The notes under the pieces: generated by a model
Database searches by the model: none
What the model was told of the DNA's origin: nothing
Seen by the model: the letters and a program-made list of their open reading frames with translations, nothing else
NCBI GenBank assembly: GCA_017302295.1
Contig: JAFLDS010000004.1
Location: 124,001 to 188,000 of the forward strand
Length of the DNA stretch: 64,000 bases
Direction: 5' to 3'
Source: Thauera sp.
GTDB lineage: Bacteria; Pseudomonadota; Gammaproteobacteria; Burkholderiales; Rhodocyclaceae
Position numbers and translations under genes: made by a program
Shown: positions 10,059-20,733 of the stretch, one piece after another
Layout of the letters: each line of letters begins with the position of its first letter
Numbering within the stretch: position 1 is the stretch's first letter

Positions 10059-11617
10059 GGTGTGCTCCGTCCGGTCAGCACGAAATCGGCGCCCGGCCCT
10101 TCGGGGTGCAGCTCGAGCGTCGCGTCGTTGGCCTCGGCGAGCTCGCGCGCGATGTAGAGCCCGAGACCGGTGCCCTTGGCATGGGTGGTGAAGAAAGGTT
10201 CGAACAGGTGGGCGCGCGTCGCCTCGTCCAGCCCCGGGCCGTCGTCCCTGACGTGCAGGGCGACGCGCTCGCCAGCGAGCGTTTCGGCGATGAGCGCAAC
10301 CGATCCGGGCAGGCCCGAGCAGTAGCGGCGCGCGTTCCCGAGCAGATTGTCGAGGATCTGGTGCAGATGGGCACGGTCGATGGCCAGCGTCGTCGCCGGA
10401 TCGATGTCGATGCGATAGATCGCGCGCTCCGCCTCGTCCATCAATACTCTGCCGTCGATGACCTCGGCGGCGAAGGCGGCGAGCGGCAGCGCCTCGGGGA
10501 GCGCATGCTCGCGCCGCCCAAGCGCCAGCACGTCGCGAATCATGCGCTCGATGCGCAGGGCGTTGTCGTTGATGATGCGCGCCAGCCGCGCCTGCATCTC
10601 GCCGCGCTTTTCGTCACGCAGCAGCTCGGCGGCCTGGGTCACCGCCGATAGCGGGTTGCGGATTTCATGCGCCATGCTCGCCGTCAGGCGTCCGAGCGCA
10701 GCCAGCTTGAGCTGCTGCAGCTGGCGCTGCACGTCCTCGAAATCGGTGAGGTAGATCAGCGTCTCGCCCGCGGCGGCGCTGCCGGCCTCGCCGCACACCG
10801 CGCGACAGCGCATCAGCCGCCCCGCAGGCCCGAGGCGCAGCAGGCGCGGCGCGAGCCCGTTGCCGCGCGTCAGCGCCTCCTCGAAAACGGGATCGATCTC
10901 GGCCAGCAGCCTGCCCTCGATATGCTCCACCCCCAGCAGCGCGGCCGCCTGGGGATTGAGCTGCACGGCGCGGCCGTCCGCACCGACCACGATCACGCCG
11001 TCGTGCATGTCGCGGATGATGCGCTCGTTAACCGCCTGCTGCCGCCGCAACGCCTCGCCGCGCTCGGCGGCCAGCGAGGCGTTGTCCTGGGCGCGCAGCG
11101 CGAGCCGCCGCGACACGATCGCGATGCCGAAGAAGCCGGTACAGAAGATGCCCACCTGCAGGAAGTCGCCCGGCTGCCCGCCCGATGCAAAACGCCACGC
11201 GTTCTCGAGCAGCACCGCAAGGGTGGAAAGCGCGGCGAAGAACAGCACCATGCGCCCTTCTGCGACCAGGCCGGTGCCGGCGAGCACCACCATCATCAGC
11301 ACCGGGATGCCGCTGCGATAGCCACCGCTCGCCCACATGATCACCGACAGCGCGACCACATCGACGATGATCTGCAGCAGGATCACGCGCTGCAGTCCGA
11401 GGCGACGGACCGCATCGGGAAAGCCGAGCGCGAGCACGCCAGCGAGGTAGGCGATGGCCGCGACGTCGAAGGCCAGCGACTGCTCCTGACCGAGCCCGAA
11501 ATGCAGGCCGCCGACGACGAAGACGCCCGCCAGCAGCAAGCGGAAGAGATTGAAATAGCGCAGCGACAGGCGTCGCGAGCGATCGACGCCCGACCAGGGC
11601 GGCGACGGATCAGTCAT
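10055..11617 (-). CDS. pilS: Sensor histidine kinase, PilS-like
   Basis: Partner kinase of the downstream sigma54 activator. The start at 11617 (MTDPSPPW) gives 520 residues; an in-frame extension upstream reads through the preceding gene and is rejected. About six hydrophobic segments lie in residues 22-175, followed by a PAS domain (about 195-295), the phosphorylated His317 in MAHEIRNP, an N box (LHQILDNLLGNARRY, about 418-432) and G boxes (DDGPGLD, KGTGLGLYIARELAE, about 458-495). The topology of six membrane segments then PAS matches PilS. It overlaps the previous small gene by 8 bp and pilR by 4 bp, so all three are coupled. Confidence 0.88.
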
Positions 11618-11858
11618 GCTTGCTGGGGCCGGCAAGACGATGAGCCTCGCAACAGTAGAAGTGGCTGCCGTCGCGCACGCCATCGGTTTCGGGCACATGC
11701 ACGCCACAGTGCGCGCATTCGACGATGTGCTCGACCCGTCTCCCAGGCGCCGCGAACTTCCCGTTCCCTGCGTCGCGCTCGCCGCGCGCGCGCGTCAGCG
11801 CGCGGCGCACCCACCAGATTCCAAGCAGGGCCAGCAGGAAGATCAGCAGATTGCGCAC
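11610..11858 (-). CDS. Small membrane-anchored zinc-ribbon-like protein (PP0621 family)
   Basis: An 82-residue protein starting at GTG (no in-frame ATG). Residues 2-18 form a hydrophobic helix (RNLLIFLLALLGIWWV), then a basic linker, then a Cys/His-rich domain with CAHC, YCC and EAH spaced like a zinc ribbon. Such proteins are commonly found upstream of pilS/pilR in Beta- and Gammaproteobacteria. Function is unknown. The coding end overlaps the pilS start by 8 bp, so it probably leads the operon. Confidence 0.75.
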   Translation of the reverse strand: MRNLLIFLLALLGIWWVRRALTRARGERDAGNGKFAAPGRRVEHIVECAHCGVHVPETDGVRDGSHFYCCEAHRLAGPSKHD

Positions 11859-11889
11859 GATGACGGACGAAAGCGACAGGACAAGCCCA

Positions 11890-11898
11890 ATTTTAGCA
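11890..11898 (-). promoter_or_regulatory. Extended -10 promoter before the small protein-pilS-pilR operon
   Basis: On the minus strand the sequence reads TGCTAAAAT, an extended -10 element (TGn plus TAAAAT) about 31 bp before the GTG start at 11858. No clear -35 is seen, which is usual for extended -10 promoters. Confidence 0.45.
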
Positions 11899-11908
11899 TG
11901 CGGCCCGC

Positions 11909-13066
11909 TCAGACCCGGGCCAGGCGCTCGCAGGCGGCGGCCAGCGTGGCCTCGCTCTTGGCAAAGCAGAAGCGGATCACCCGCTCGTCGCGTCCGTCAT
12001 CGAAAAACGCCGACACGGGAATCGCCGCGACGCCGACCTCACGGGTGAGGCGATTGCAGAAGGCGACATCGGCCTCGTCGGCAATCGCGCCGTAACGCGC
12101 GAGCTGGAAATAGGTGCCGCGCGAGGGCAGCAACTCGAAGCGCGAAGCGGCCAGGCCCTCGCGGAAGAAGTCGCGCTTGCCCTGGTAGAACGCTGCAAGC
12201 ATGAGATGGCGCGACGCGTCGGCCATGTAGTCGGCCAGCGCAAGCTGAACCGGGGCATTCACAGTGAATACGTTGAACTGGTGCACCTTGCGGAATTCAG
12301 TCATGAGCTCGCGCGGCGCCACCACGTAACCCACTTTCCAGCCGGTGATGTGGTAGGTCTTGCCAAAGCTCGACACGACGAAGCTGCGCGCCGCCAGTTC
12401 GGGGTGCGCAGCGCAGCTGACGTGTGCCAAGCCGTCGAAGACGATGTGTTCGTACACCTCGTCGGCCACCACGACGATGCCGGTGCCGCGGGTGATCGCG
12501 GCCAGGCGGTCGAGGTCGGCCGCGCGCCAGACGGTCGCCGTCGGGTTATGCGGCGTGTTGATCATGATCATGCGGGTGCGCGGACCCACCGCCGCCGCCA
12601 CCGCGTCCCAGTCCGGCCGGTAGTCGGGCGCCGCCAGGCGCATGCGGATCACCCGCCCGCCGGCGAGCTCGATGGCCGGGACGTAAGAATCGTAGACCGG
12701 TTCGAAGACGATCACTTCGTCGCCCGCGCGCACGCAGGCGGTGACTGCGGTAAACAGGGCCTGCGTCGCCCCCGCGGTGACGGTGACCTCGGACTCGACG
12801 TCGTAAGCCGTGCCGTAGAGATCGGCGAGCTTGCGCACCATGGCTTCGCGCAGCGGCAGGCAGCCCGCCATCGGCGCGTACTGGTTGTGCCCGGCGCGCA
12901 TCCAGTGGGCGACGCGCTCGAACAGCAGGTCGTCGGCGTTGAAGTCGGGAAAGCCCTGGGACAGGTTGATGGCGCCACACTCCTGGGCCAGGCGCGACAT
13001 CACGGTGAAGATGGTCGTGCCGACCCTGGGCAGGCGGGATTCGATCGGGGCGGGAAAGCTCGGCAT
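11909..13066 (-). CDS. PLP-dependent class I aminotransferase (methionine/kynurenine type, YbdL-like)
   Basis: A 385-residue fold-type I aminotransferase. The N-terminus has LSQGFPDF and the Y-x-P-MAG segment typical of the YbdL/kynurenine aminotransferase group; NTPHNPT is near residue 170, the PLP-binding lysine is in SFGKTYHITGWKVGY near 230, and the conserved Arg of RFCFAK is near the end. YbdL transaminates methionine and its keto acid KMTB, the last step of classical methionine salvage; mtnA lies 5 kb away, but the genes are not in one operon and another salvage route is suggested there. A Shine-Dalgarno GAGGA precedes the ATG. Substrate is inferred. Confidence 0.85.
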   Translation of the reverse strand: MPSFPAPIESRLPRVGTTIFTVMSRLAQECGAINLSQGFPDFNADDLLFERVAHWMRAGHNQYAPMAGCLPLREAMVRKLADLYGTAYDVESEVTVTAGATQALFTAVTACVRAGDEVIVFEPVYDSYVPAIELAGGRVIRMRLAAPDYRPDWDAVAAAVGPRTRMIMINTPHNPTATVWRAADLDRLAAITRGTGIVVVADEVYEHIVFDGLAHVSCAAHPELAARSFVVSSFGKTYHITGWKVGYVVAPRELMTEFRKVHQFNVFTVNAPVQLALADYMADASRHLMLAAFYQGKRDFFREGLAASRFELLPSRGTYFQLARYGAIADEADVAFCNRLTREVGVAAIPVSAFFDDGRDERVIRFCFAKSEATLAAACERLARV

Positions 13067-13153
13067 GGGGCGAAGTCCTCGGACCTTGCGTAGCGGGGGA
13101 AGCGCATTGTCGCAAAGCGGGCGCTGCGAAGCGATGGACGCAGCGGCGCGGCG

Positions 13154-14314
13154 CTACAGCGATATGTACTTGGCGACCTTCGCACGCAGCATGTCGGCCT
13201 CGAACGGCTTCACCACGAAGTCGATCGCACCGGCCTGCAGACTGGCCGCCACCACGTTGCGCTCGCTCTGCCCCGTGATCATCACCACCGGAATCGCCGC
13301 ATATTGCGGTACCGCCTTGATGCGGCGAGTCACCTGTACGCCGTCGACGTCGGGCAGATTGACGTCCATCAGGATCAGGTCGGGACGGCGGCGGCGGATG
13401 GCCCCCAATGCCTCCGCCGCGCTGTGCGCGAACACGAGCTCGTACTTGTCGGAAGCGAGCAGCCGACCCAGCAACTTGCACTGGAACTCGTCGTCATCGA
13501 CCGCCAGCACGAGCGGACGCAGGTGCTGAACGGCCGAAGCCAGCGAGCGTACCGACTCCATCTGCGGCGCCACCTCGTGCTTGACGCTACCGACCCAGTC
13601 CTGCAGGGGGATCATCGCTTGCGCGGCCTCATGCACGGGTGGCGCAATCTGTTCGCGATGGACTCGGGCCAGTTCCGCTCCGGCCCTGCCCGCGTCGCGC
13701 ACCTCGACCGCGCCGTCGAGGCCGGTTTCGAGCAGTTTCTCGGACAGCCCGCCCATCGCCGCGGCAACACCCTCCTCCGCCCGCTGCAGCGAGGCCCGCG
13801 CGTCACCGATACGGGCAGCGCCATCGGCGAGGCTGCGATCCAGCCGCTCCTCCAACTCGCCGACCTTGCGCGCATGCGCGGCGATCTCGGCAAGCGGAGC
13901 GGCTGCCGCGCTGGCCACCAGCGCCCGCGATGCCAGCAACACCGACATGACCAGACGGTGTGCATCGTGGACCATGGGCCAGAACAGGATGTAGTCGTCG
14001 AAGTATTCCTTGCGACACAGCTCGAATGCGCGGCGCACGTCCTCCTTGTTGCACAGGATGAGGGTGCGGTGGGGATGCTCGTGGATCAGCCGGCTATGGC
14101 GGAAGAGGCCCAGGTAGTAGCGCTCTGCACGCTCGAGACCATTGAACGCGAGCACCAGCACGTCGGGGCGGTGCGCCTCGAAATCGGCCGCGATACGACC
14201 TTCTTCGACCGAGGTGAAGACATTGTCGAACTCGTCCTGCATCAACTCGGCCACCATGGCGACATCGGACGCGATGTCGCCAGCCACGAGGACGCGCGTC
14301 TGACGCTCACTCAT
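13154..14314 (-). CDS. Response regulator with N-terminal pseudo-receiver and C-terminal receiver
   Basis: A 386-residue cytoplasmic signalling protein without a DNA-binding or enzymatic output domain. Residues 5-125 look like a receiver fold in which the usual phospho-acceptor Asp is replaced (VLVLAFNG), so it should not be phosphorylated there. Residues 140-265 are Ala/Glu/Arg-rich and helical, probably a coiled coil. Residues 266-386 form a canonical receiver with acidic DDDE, Asp317 in LMDVNLPDVDG, Thr in MITGQ and Lys in VVKPF. It starts behind a strong AAGGAGAGG site, 75 bp after the hybrid kinase gene, so it is a likely partner of that kinase. Confidence 0.82.
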   Translation of the reverse strand: MSERQTRVLVAGDIASDVAMVAELMQDEFDNVFTSVEEGRIAADFEAHRPDVLVLAFNGLERAERYYLGLFRHSRLIHEHPHRTLILCNKEDVRRAFELCRKEYFDDYILFWPMVHDAHRLVMSVLLASRALVASAAAAPLAEIAAHARKVGELEERLDRSLADGAARIGDARASLQRAEEGVAAAMGGLSEKLLETGLDGAVEVRDAGRAGAELARVHREQIAPPVHEAAQAMIPLQDWVGSVKHEVAPQMESVRSLASAVQHLRPLVLAVDDDEFQCKLLGRLLASDKYELVFAHSAAEALGAIRRRRPDLILMDVNLPDVDGVQVTRRIKAVPQYAAIPVVMITGQSERNVVAASLQAGAIDFVVKPFEADMLRAKVAKYISL

Positions 14315-14389
14315 CGCACCCTCTCCTTGGCAGACGCCTTCACATCGGCGACAACCAGACAGCCCGTCGAAGACCTAGCACCCATTGCT

Positions 14390-17300
14390 TCAATGCCCCT
14401 GCTTGGTGTGTCTTTCAATGGCATCGAGCACGGCCGAGAGCGCCTGATCGAAAGCCGGCAGTTGGGCAACGATCAGATCGCCCCGATCCGATTTTCCAGC
14501 CTGTTCGAGCGCGGCGCAAATCTCGCCGAGCGCCAGGGCGCCCACCGAACGCGACGAGGACTTGAGCTGATGCGCAATCGCACCGACCTGCTTCCAGGAC
14601 GCAGACGCCTGAGCGCTACGCACTTCACTGGCCGCTGCGCCGGCGGCGACGGCGAAATCGTGCAGGAACTCTGCGATCAGTGCGCGATCGTCTCCAATCA
14701 ACCGGGCCAGCACCGACACATCGAGCGTGGGCAGCGCGGTCTGCGGCAGCGCGCAAGGCTCGGTTTTCCCCGTTTGCGCAGCAGGCGCCACCGCATTGGC
14801 TGACGGCAACCAGCGCTGCAGCGTCTGGCGCAACACGTCGATGAGCACCGGCTTGGACAAGTAGTCGTCCATGCCCGCGTTCCTGCATCTTGCATCCTCA
14901 CCGCGCAAGGCGTTCGCGGTCAGCGCGATGATGGGCAGGCGCTGCCCTGGCGGCTCCTCGCGCCGAATCGCCGCCGTCAGCTCGTAGCCGTCCATCTCCG
15001 GCATGTGCAGGTCGGTCAACAACAGCGCGTGACGTCCGCTGCGCCACCGCCGCAGCGCCTCCTTGCCGTCGTTGCCGAACTCGCAGGCAAAGCCCAGGCG
15101 CGCCAGCTGGCGCTCGATCACCTTGCGGTTGATCGGATCATCCTCGGCAACGAGAATGAGACGGCCGGCGGCGGCGGCGGCCTCCTGCGCCAATACTTCG
15201 GGCAAATCGTCCTTCATCGGGAGGGCGGGCTCGGCACGCGGCACGGCAGGCGGGGCAGGCTCGCGGCGCGCGGCGAGCGCCACGGCCTCGAGCAGCGCAT
15301 CACGATGCATGGCGTCACCATCGAGCAGAAGCATGCGCTTCAGCTCACGACGGGACCGCCGGCGGTTGCCGCGGGTGACGACGACGATGCCGGCGCCCTC
15401 CCCGGCGAACCTCTCGTGCAGGGCTGGCCAGTCCTGCACCGTGCCAGCGAGATCGGTGAGCAGCACCTGCGCGTGGGTCCTCTCGCCGCGCACTGCGGCA
15501 TGGGCGGCATCGAGCGAGGGATGGACCTCGACCTGCGCACCGGCATCGACCAGGTAGCTCGACCAATCGGACGTCGTGACCGCATCCTTGCCCACCAACC
15601 GGCAACATATGCCCTCGAGCGTGCGCGCCCGTGCCGGGGGGCGGCGATCGGACGGGGCATCGAAGGGCAGCGTCGCGGTAAAAGTCGAACCTGCACCGGC
15701 TTCGCTCACGACCTCGATGCGCCCTTGAAGCAGGGCGAGCAGGCGCTGGCAGATCGCCAGTCCCAGCCCGGTGCCGCCGTAGCGGCGGGTGGTCGATGCC
15801 TCGGCCTGGGTGAAGGGAACGAACAGCCGGGAGACGACCTCGGGCGTCATGCCGATACCGTTGTCGGCGACCTGCAGGCGCAGCTCTCCGGGTCCGCCGG
15901 CTTCGGCGCGGATCTGCACCACACCGGGGCGATCGAGGGCTGCGGAGAACTTGATCGCATTTCCAACCAGGTTGTTGAGAATCTGGCGCAGGCGCAGTTC
16001 GTCACCAAGAATCGTATCGGGCAAATCGGGGGAGACGAAGACGCGCAACTCGACCTTCTTGCGTGCTGCCATCGGCTGCAACGCGTCGCCCACTCCTTCG
16101 ACCACGCTGCGCAACGCCAGCGGCTCGCGCACGAGCTCCATCCGTCCGGCTTCGATCTTCGAAAAATCCAGGATGTCGTCGATGATGCGCAGCAGGTTGA
16201 AAGCCGATTCGCGCATCGTATCGACCAGTTCGACCTGATAGGCGGACAGGCTAGACTGCCGCAGGATCTCGGCGATGCCGACGACGCCGTTCATCGGCGT
16301 GCGGATCTCATGGCTCATCGTGGCGAGGAAGTCGCTCTTGGCGCGGTTCGCCGCCTCCGCCGCGCGCGTCGCCGCGGCCAGTTCGGCTGTGCGGCGCTCG
16401 ACGAGTTCCTCCAGGTGGTTGCGATGGGCGGCCAGCTCCTCGTTCAGGCGCTTGCGCTCCGTGATGTCTTCCTTGACCGCCAGATAATGCGTGATGACGC
16501 CGGCCTCGTTACGGATTGGTGCGATGTGCGCCATCTCGCAGTATTCGGAACCATCCTTGCGCCGGTTGAAGAATTCTCCGCGCCAGGCCTCGCCCCGCGT
16601 CAACGCCTCCCAAAGGTCCGTATAGCTGTGGTTGGGCGTCTTGTGCGACTGCAGCACGCGCGGATTGCGGCCGATGACCTCGTCACGGGTATAGCCCGTC
16701 GCGCGCATGAAGGCCTCATTCACATACTCGATTTCGGCCGCGGTGTTGGTGATGACGATGCTCTCCGGGCTCTGCTCCACCGCCTGGAAGAACTTGCGCA
16801 GCTGCATGTCGGCCGCCTTGTGCTCGCTGTAGTCGATCGCATAGGCAAAGCGCGAGCGTATCTGCCCGTCCGCATCCCGGATCGGCGTGATGCCCATCAG
16901 CACGGGCACCAGGCGGCCGTCCTTGTGCAGATGGGTCGCCTCGAAGCTCTGCGGCCCCTGGCGGTCGATGTCGGCAAGGCGCTGCGTCAGCAACGCCCGC
17001 TCGTCCGGTGCGTACACATCGAGAACGGAACGCCCGCAAAGCTCGTCCACTTGATAGCCGTGAAGGCGGGCATAGGCTTCGTTGACCTGGGTAAAGGTGT
17101 TCCCCGCCACGCTGTGGATGGCGAAACCCAGCCCCGCGCTGCGGAACACCTGCATCCAGCGTGCCGCGACCTCGTCGGCCCGGGACGGCGCGGTGACGTC
17201 ACGCGTGATGCCGAACAGGCCGACCACCTCGCCCGTGGAATTGCGAAGCGGGCCTTTGGTGGTCATGAACCGCAAACGCCCTGCGGGGGAGTCGAGCTCC

Positions 17301-17893
17301 TCGACGCCCGGCTTGGGCCGGCTGCGCGCCATGACGCGCAGATCATCGGCCCGCAGGGCCCGCGCCTGGGCCTCGCCGAAGATGGCGGCATCGGTGTTGC
17401 CGAGCGCCTGCTCGGGGCTCGCACCGGTCAGGCGCGCAGCTTCCGGGTTGAAGAGCAGGTAACGGCCCTCGGCGTCCTTGGCGAAGATCGCATCGCTGGA
17501 ATGCGTCACGATGGCGTCGAGCAGCATCCGGGTCCGGGCCAATTCGGCAGCCAGCGCCCGCTCGCGCTCAAGCCCCGCCTGCTGCGCCAGCGCCATGCGC
17601 CGCAGCACCCAGTAGAGCAGGACCGCAGTGACGAAGACGAAGCCCCAGCTCCTCGCGATCTCGCCAAGGCTCCCGCTTGAGCTGCCCACCCCCTGCCCCC
17701 CCCTGAACTGGCCGGACGCGAAGATCCACACCAGCGCGAGGAGCAGATACGCCCCCACCACCCTGCGCACCGAACGCATCGCTTCTCCCGCGTCGTCCAT
17801 GTCCATGGAGCCGCCCGGCTCCCCCCGCACTTCCGGATTGACGAATGCCCGCCCTCGAAGCGACCGCGCGATCCGGGAACGCCATGCCAGCAC
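14390..17893 (-). CDS. Hybrid sensor histidine kinase: PAS repeats, HisKA, HATPase, receivers, HPt
   Basis: A large phosphorelay kinase (1167 residues from the GTG at 17893; an ATG at 17806 may be the true start). Two membrane helices (about 42-60 and 83-98), three PAS domains (about 120-235, 240-355, 365-480; the third is followed by EDITERKR), HisKA with His528 in TMSHEIRTPMNG, HATPase with NLVGNAIKFS and GGTGLGLAICQRL (to about 745), a degenerate receiver-like segment (about 757-875), a canonical receiver with Asp961 in LLTDLHMPEMDGYEL, and a C-terminal HPt domain with His1108 in AHQLKSSSRSVGA. Domain order is of the BarA/ArcB type. The signal is unknown. The receiver-only regulator gene follows directly. 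Confidence 0.9.
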   Translation of the reverse strand: MLAWRSRIARSLRGRAFVNPEVRGEPGGSMDMDDAGEAMRSVRRVVGAYLLLALVWIFASGQFRGGQGVGSSSGSLGEIARSWGFVFVTAVLLYWVLRRMALAQQAGLERERALAAELARTRMLLDAIVTHSSDAIFAKDAEGRYLLFNPEAARLTGASPEQALGNTDAAIFGEAQARALRADDLRVMARSRPKPGVEELDSPAGRLRFMTTKGPLRNSTGEVVGLFGITRDVTAPSRADEVAARWMQVFRSAGLGFAIHSVAGNTFTQVNEAYARLHGYQVDELCGRSVLDVYAPDERALLTQRLADIDRQGPQSFEATHLHKDGRLVPVLMGITPIRDADGQIRSRFAYAIDYSEHKAADMQLRKFFQAVEQSPESIVITNTAAEIEYVNEAFMRATGYTRDEVIGRNPRVLQSHKTPNHSYTDLWEALTRGEAWRGEFFNRRKDGSEYCEMAHIAPIRNEAGVITHYLAVKEDITERKRLNEELAAHRNHLEELVERRTAELAAATRAAEAANRAKSDFLATMSHEIRTPMNGVVGIAEILRQSSLSAYQVELVDTMRESAFNLLRIIDDILDFSKIEAGRMELVREPLALRSVVEGVGDALQPMAARKKVELRVFVSPDLPDTILGDELRLRQILNNLVGNAIKFSAALDRPGVVQIRAEAGGPGELRLQVADNGIGMTPEVVSRLFVPFTQAEASTTRRYGGTGLGLAICQRLLALLQGRIEVVSEAGAGSTFTATLPFDAPSDRRPPARARTLEGICCRLVGKDAVTTSDWSSYLVDAGAQVEVHPSLDAAHAAVRGERTHAQVLLTDLAGTVQDWPALHERFAGEGAGIVVVTRGNRRRSRRELKRMLLLDGDAMHRDALLEAVALAARREPAPPAVPRAEPALPMKDDLPEVLAQEAAAAAGRLILVAEDDPINRKVIERQLARLGFACEFGNDGKEALRRWRSGRHALLLTDLHMPEMDGYELTAAIRREEPPGQRLPIIALTANALRGEDARCRNAGMDDYLSKPVLIDVLRQTLQRWLPSANAVAPAAQTGKTEPCALPQTALPTLDVSVLARLIGDDRALIAEFLHDFAVAAGAAASEVRSAQASASWKQVGAIAHQLKSSSRSVGALALGEICAALEQAGKSDRGDLIVAQLPAFDQALSAVLDAIERHTKQGH

Positions 17894-18010
17894 CGGCGCC
17901 GCGCCGTCGCCGCGCCGCCTTTAAAGCGTAGCCTACATGCCGGGCGCCGTCGCAACGAACGAATCCGTCACGCGCAAAAGCCCTCATGCGTTGCACCGGC
18001 GGGGCTTGAT

Positions 18011-18016
18011 TAGAAT
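18011..18016 (+). promoter_or_regulatory. -10 box of mtnA promoter, predicted leaderless transcript
   Basis: TAGAAT at 18011-18016 ends 7 bp before the ATG at 18024. A weak -35 (CGTTGC, 16-bp spacer) is present. No Shine-Dalgarno sequence precedes the ATG. This is the same geometry as at 7221-7233. Confidence 0.5.
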
Positions 18017-18023
18017 GTCGGCC

Positions 18024-19126
<1,103 letters not shown>

Positions 19127-19130
<4 letters not shown>

Positions 19131-19819
19131 ACGCCAGCCAAGCAACGCACGCGCGAGACATCGGCGCATTGCGCTCGGCACTGCTCGACGCAGCGCGCGC
19201 AATGAGCGCTGCGCGGCTCAACGTCGGCACCGCCGGCAACGCCAGCGTGCGCCTGGGCGATGCTGCGCAGAACGGCGGTCTGCTCATCACACCGAGCGGC
19301 GTACCACCGGATGCCTGCACGGCGGCGCAGATGGTCGTCGTGCACGCCGACGGCCGTTTCGACGGCGAGCTTGCGCCCTCCTCGGAATGGCAGCTACACC
19401 GTGACATCTATGCCGCCTTCCCCGCGGCGGGCGCCATCCTGCATGCGCACGCGCCCTTTGCCACCGCGCTCGCCTGCCAGCGCCGTGACATTCCGCCCTT
19501 TCACTACATGATCGCGCGCTTCGGCGGTTCCACCGTGCGCTGCGCCCCCTACGCCACCTTCGGTACCCAGGCGCTGTCCGCCGCGGCGGTAGCCGCGCTG
19601 CAAGAGCGCCGCGCCTGCCTGCTCGCCAATCACGGCATGGTCGTGCATGGCCGCGATCTCGACCACGCGCTGGCGCTGGCGATCGAGTTCGAGACGCTGT
19701 GCGAGCAATACTGGCGCACCTGTCAGTTGGGCGAGCCCGTCTTGTTGTCTGACGAGGAGATGCGCGAGGTGGTCGAGCGCTTCCGCTGGTACGGCAAGCC
19801 GATGACGCACAAAGGCTGA
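19127..19819 (+). CDS. FucA-type class II aldolase, probable 5-(methylthio)ribulose-1-phosphate aldolase
   Basis: A 230-residue zinc class II aldolase. With a constant offset of 14 it lines up with the catalytic residues I recall for E. coli FucA: Glu87 in PSSEW (FucA Glu73), His106 and His108 in LHAHAP (His92/94), His169 in ANHG (His155), and Tyr127 in FHYMIA (Tyr113). The N-terminal GTAGNASVRL phosphate-binding segment is also FucA-like. MtnB dehydratases are more distant. Given the ATGA overlap with mtnA, the likely reaction is cleavage of 5-methylthioribulose-1-phosphate (or 5-deoxyribulose-1-phosphate) to DHAP and an aldehyde, the step of the DHAP shunt. Alternatives: fuculose-phosphate aldolase or MtnB. 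Confidence 0.72.
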
Positions 19820-19837
19820 AGACTTCGCAGCCGCAGC

Positions 19838-20722
19838 TCAGGTCTGCCCATCCGCGAGGGACATGCGTTCGAGCACGCGCAACAGGCTGGAGGTGTCGTC
19901 GCGACCCCAGCCGCAGGCCATCACCGCATTGAGCTGCTGCCACACCTGGGCCGCCACCGGCAGGGGCGTGCCCAGGCGCAACGCGTCGTTCATCAGGATG
20001 CCGAAATCCTTGTGATGGAGCCTCGCCTCGATCCCGGCGCGAAAATCCCGCGTCACCATGCGCTCGCCCATCACATCCAGAACCCGCGACCCCGCCGAGC
20101 CCGCCGCCAGTGCCGTGCGTACCGCAGCCAGGTCGAGCCCGTGGGCGGCGGCCAGGTGCATCGCCTCGGCGCAAGCCTCGATCGCCGCCACCATGATCAT
20201 CTGATTGCAGGCCTTGGCCACCTGCCCCGCGCCGGCCGCGCCGATATGCACGATGCGCGAGCCCATCGCCTCGAGCAGCGGCCTTGCCGTTTCCAGCGTA
20301 GCCGCCTCGCCGCCCGCCATGATCGCCAGCGTGGCGTCGATAGCGCCCTGCACGCCGCCGGATACCGGCGCATCGAGCCAGCCCACTCCCTGGCGCGCGT
20401 AGCGCACTGCCAGATCGCGCGCGGTGGCGGGGGCGATGGTGCTCATGTCGACGTGGATCGCGCCAGCACGAAAACCGGCCGCCAGACCTGCTTCGCCGAA
20501 AGCCAGCGCCTCGACATCGGCGCTGCCGGTGACGATGCTGATCACCACCTCGCTGCGCGCGGCGAGCGCCGCTGGCGTCTGGCACACCACCGCGCCGCTC
20601 TGCGCCAAGGGCAGGGCCGACTCGACGCGCCGCGCCCACACCGCAAGATCGTGCCCGGCGGCGAGCAGATGCCGCGCCATCGGCGCGCCCATCACGCCGA
20701 GGCCAATGAAACCGACCTTCAT
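19838..20722 (-). CDS. Beta-hydroxyacid dehydrogenase (3-hydroxyisobutyrate dehydrogenase/GlxR family), second copy
   Basis: NAD(P)-dependent oxidoreductase of about 294 residues. The N-terminal Rossmann motif GFIGLGVMGAPMA, the substrate motif DAPVSGG, the catalytic lysine region GQVAKACNQ and the KDFGILMND segment place it in the family of tartronate semialdehyde reductase and 3-hydroxyisobutyrate dehydrogenase. I chose the ATG at 20722 by comparison with its neighbour; an upstream GTG at 20737 would overlap the previous stop as GTGA. It is a tandem paralogue of the gene before it and converges on the aldolase gene, 18 bp apart. The substrate is not determined. Confidence 0.8.
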   Translation of the reverse strand: MKVGFIGLGVMGAPMARHLLAAGHDLAVWARRVESALPLAQSGAVVCQTPAALAARSEVVISIVTGSADVEALAFGEAGLAAGFRAGAIHVDMSTIAPATARDLAVRYARQGVGWLDAPVSGGVQGAIDATLAIMAGGEAATLETARPLLEAMGSRIVHIGAAGAGQVAKACNQMIMVAAIEACAEAMHLAAAHGLDLAAVRTALAAGSAGSRVLDVMGERMVTRDFRAGIEARLHHKDFGILMNDALRLGTPLPVAAQVWQQLNAVMACGWGRDDTSSLLRVLERMSLADGQT

Positions 20723-20733
20723 GCCCATGCGCT

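Noticed and set aside
15005-17680. Long plus-strand open frame (891 codons) opposite the hybrid kinase
   Set aside because: Shadow of the kinase codons; no ribosome site and no recognisable domain.
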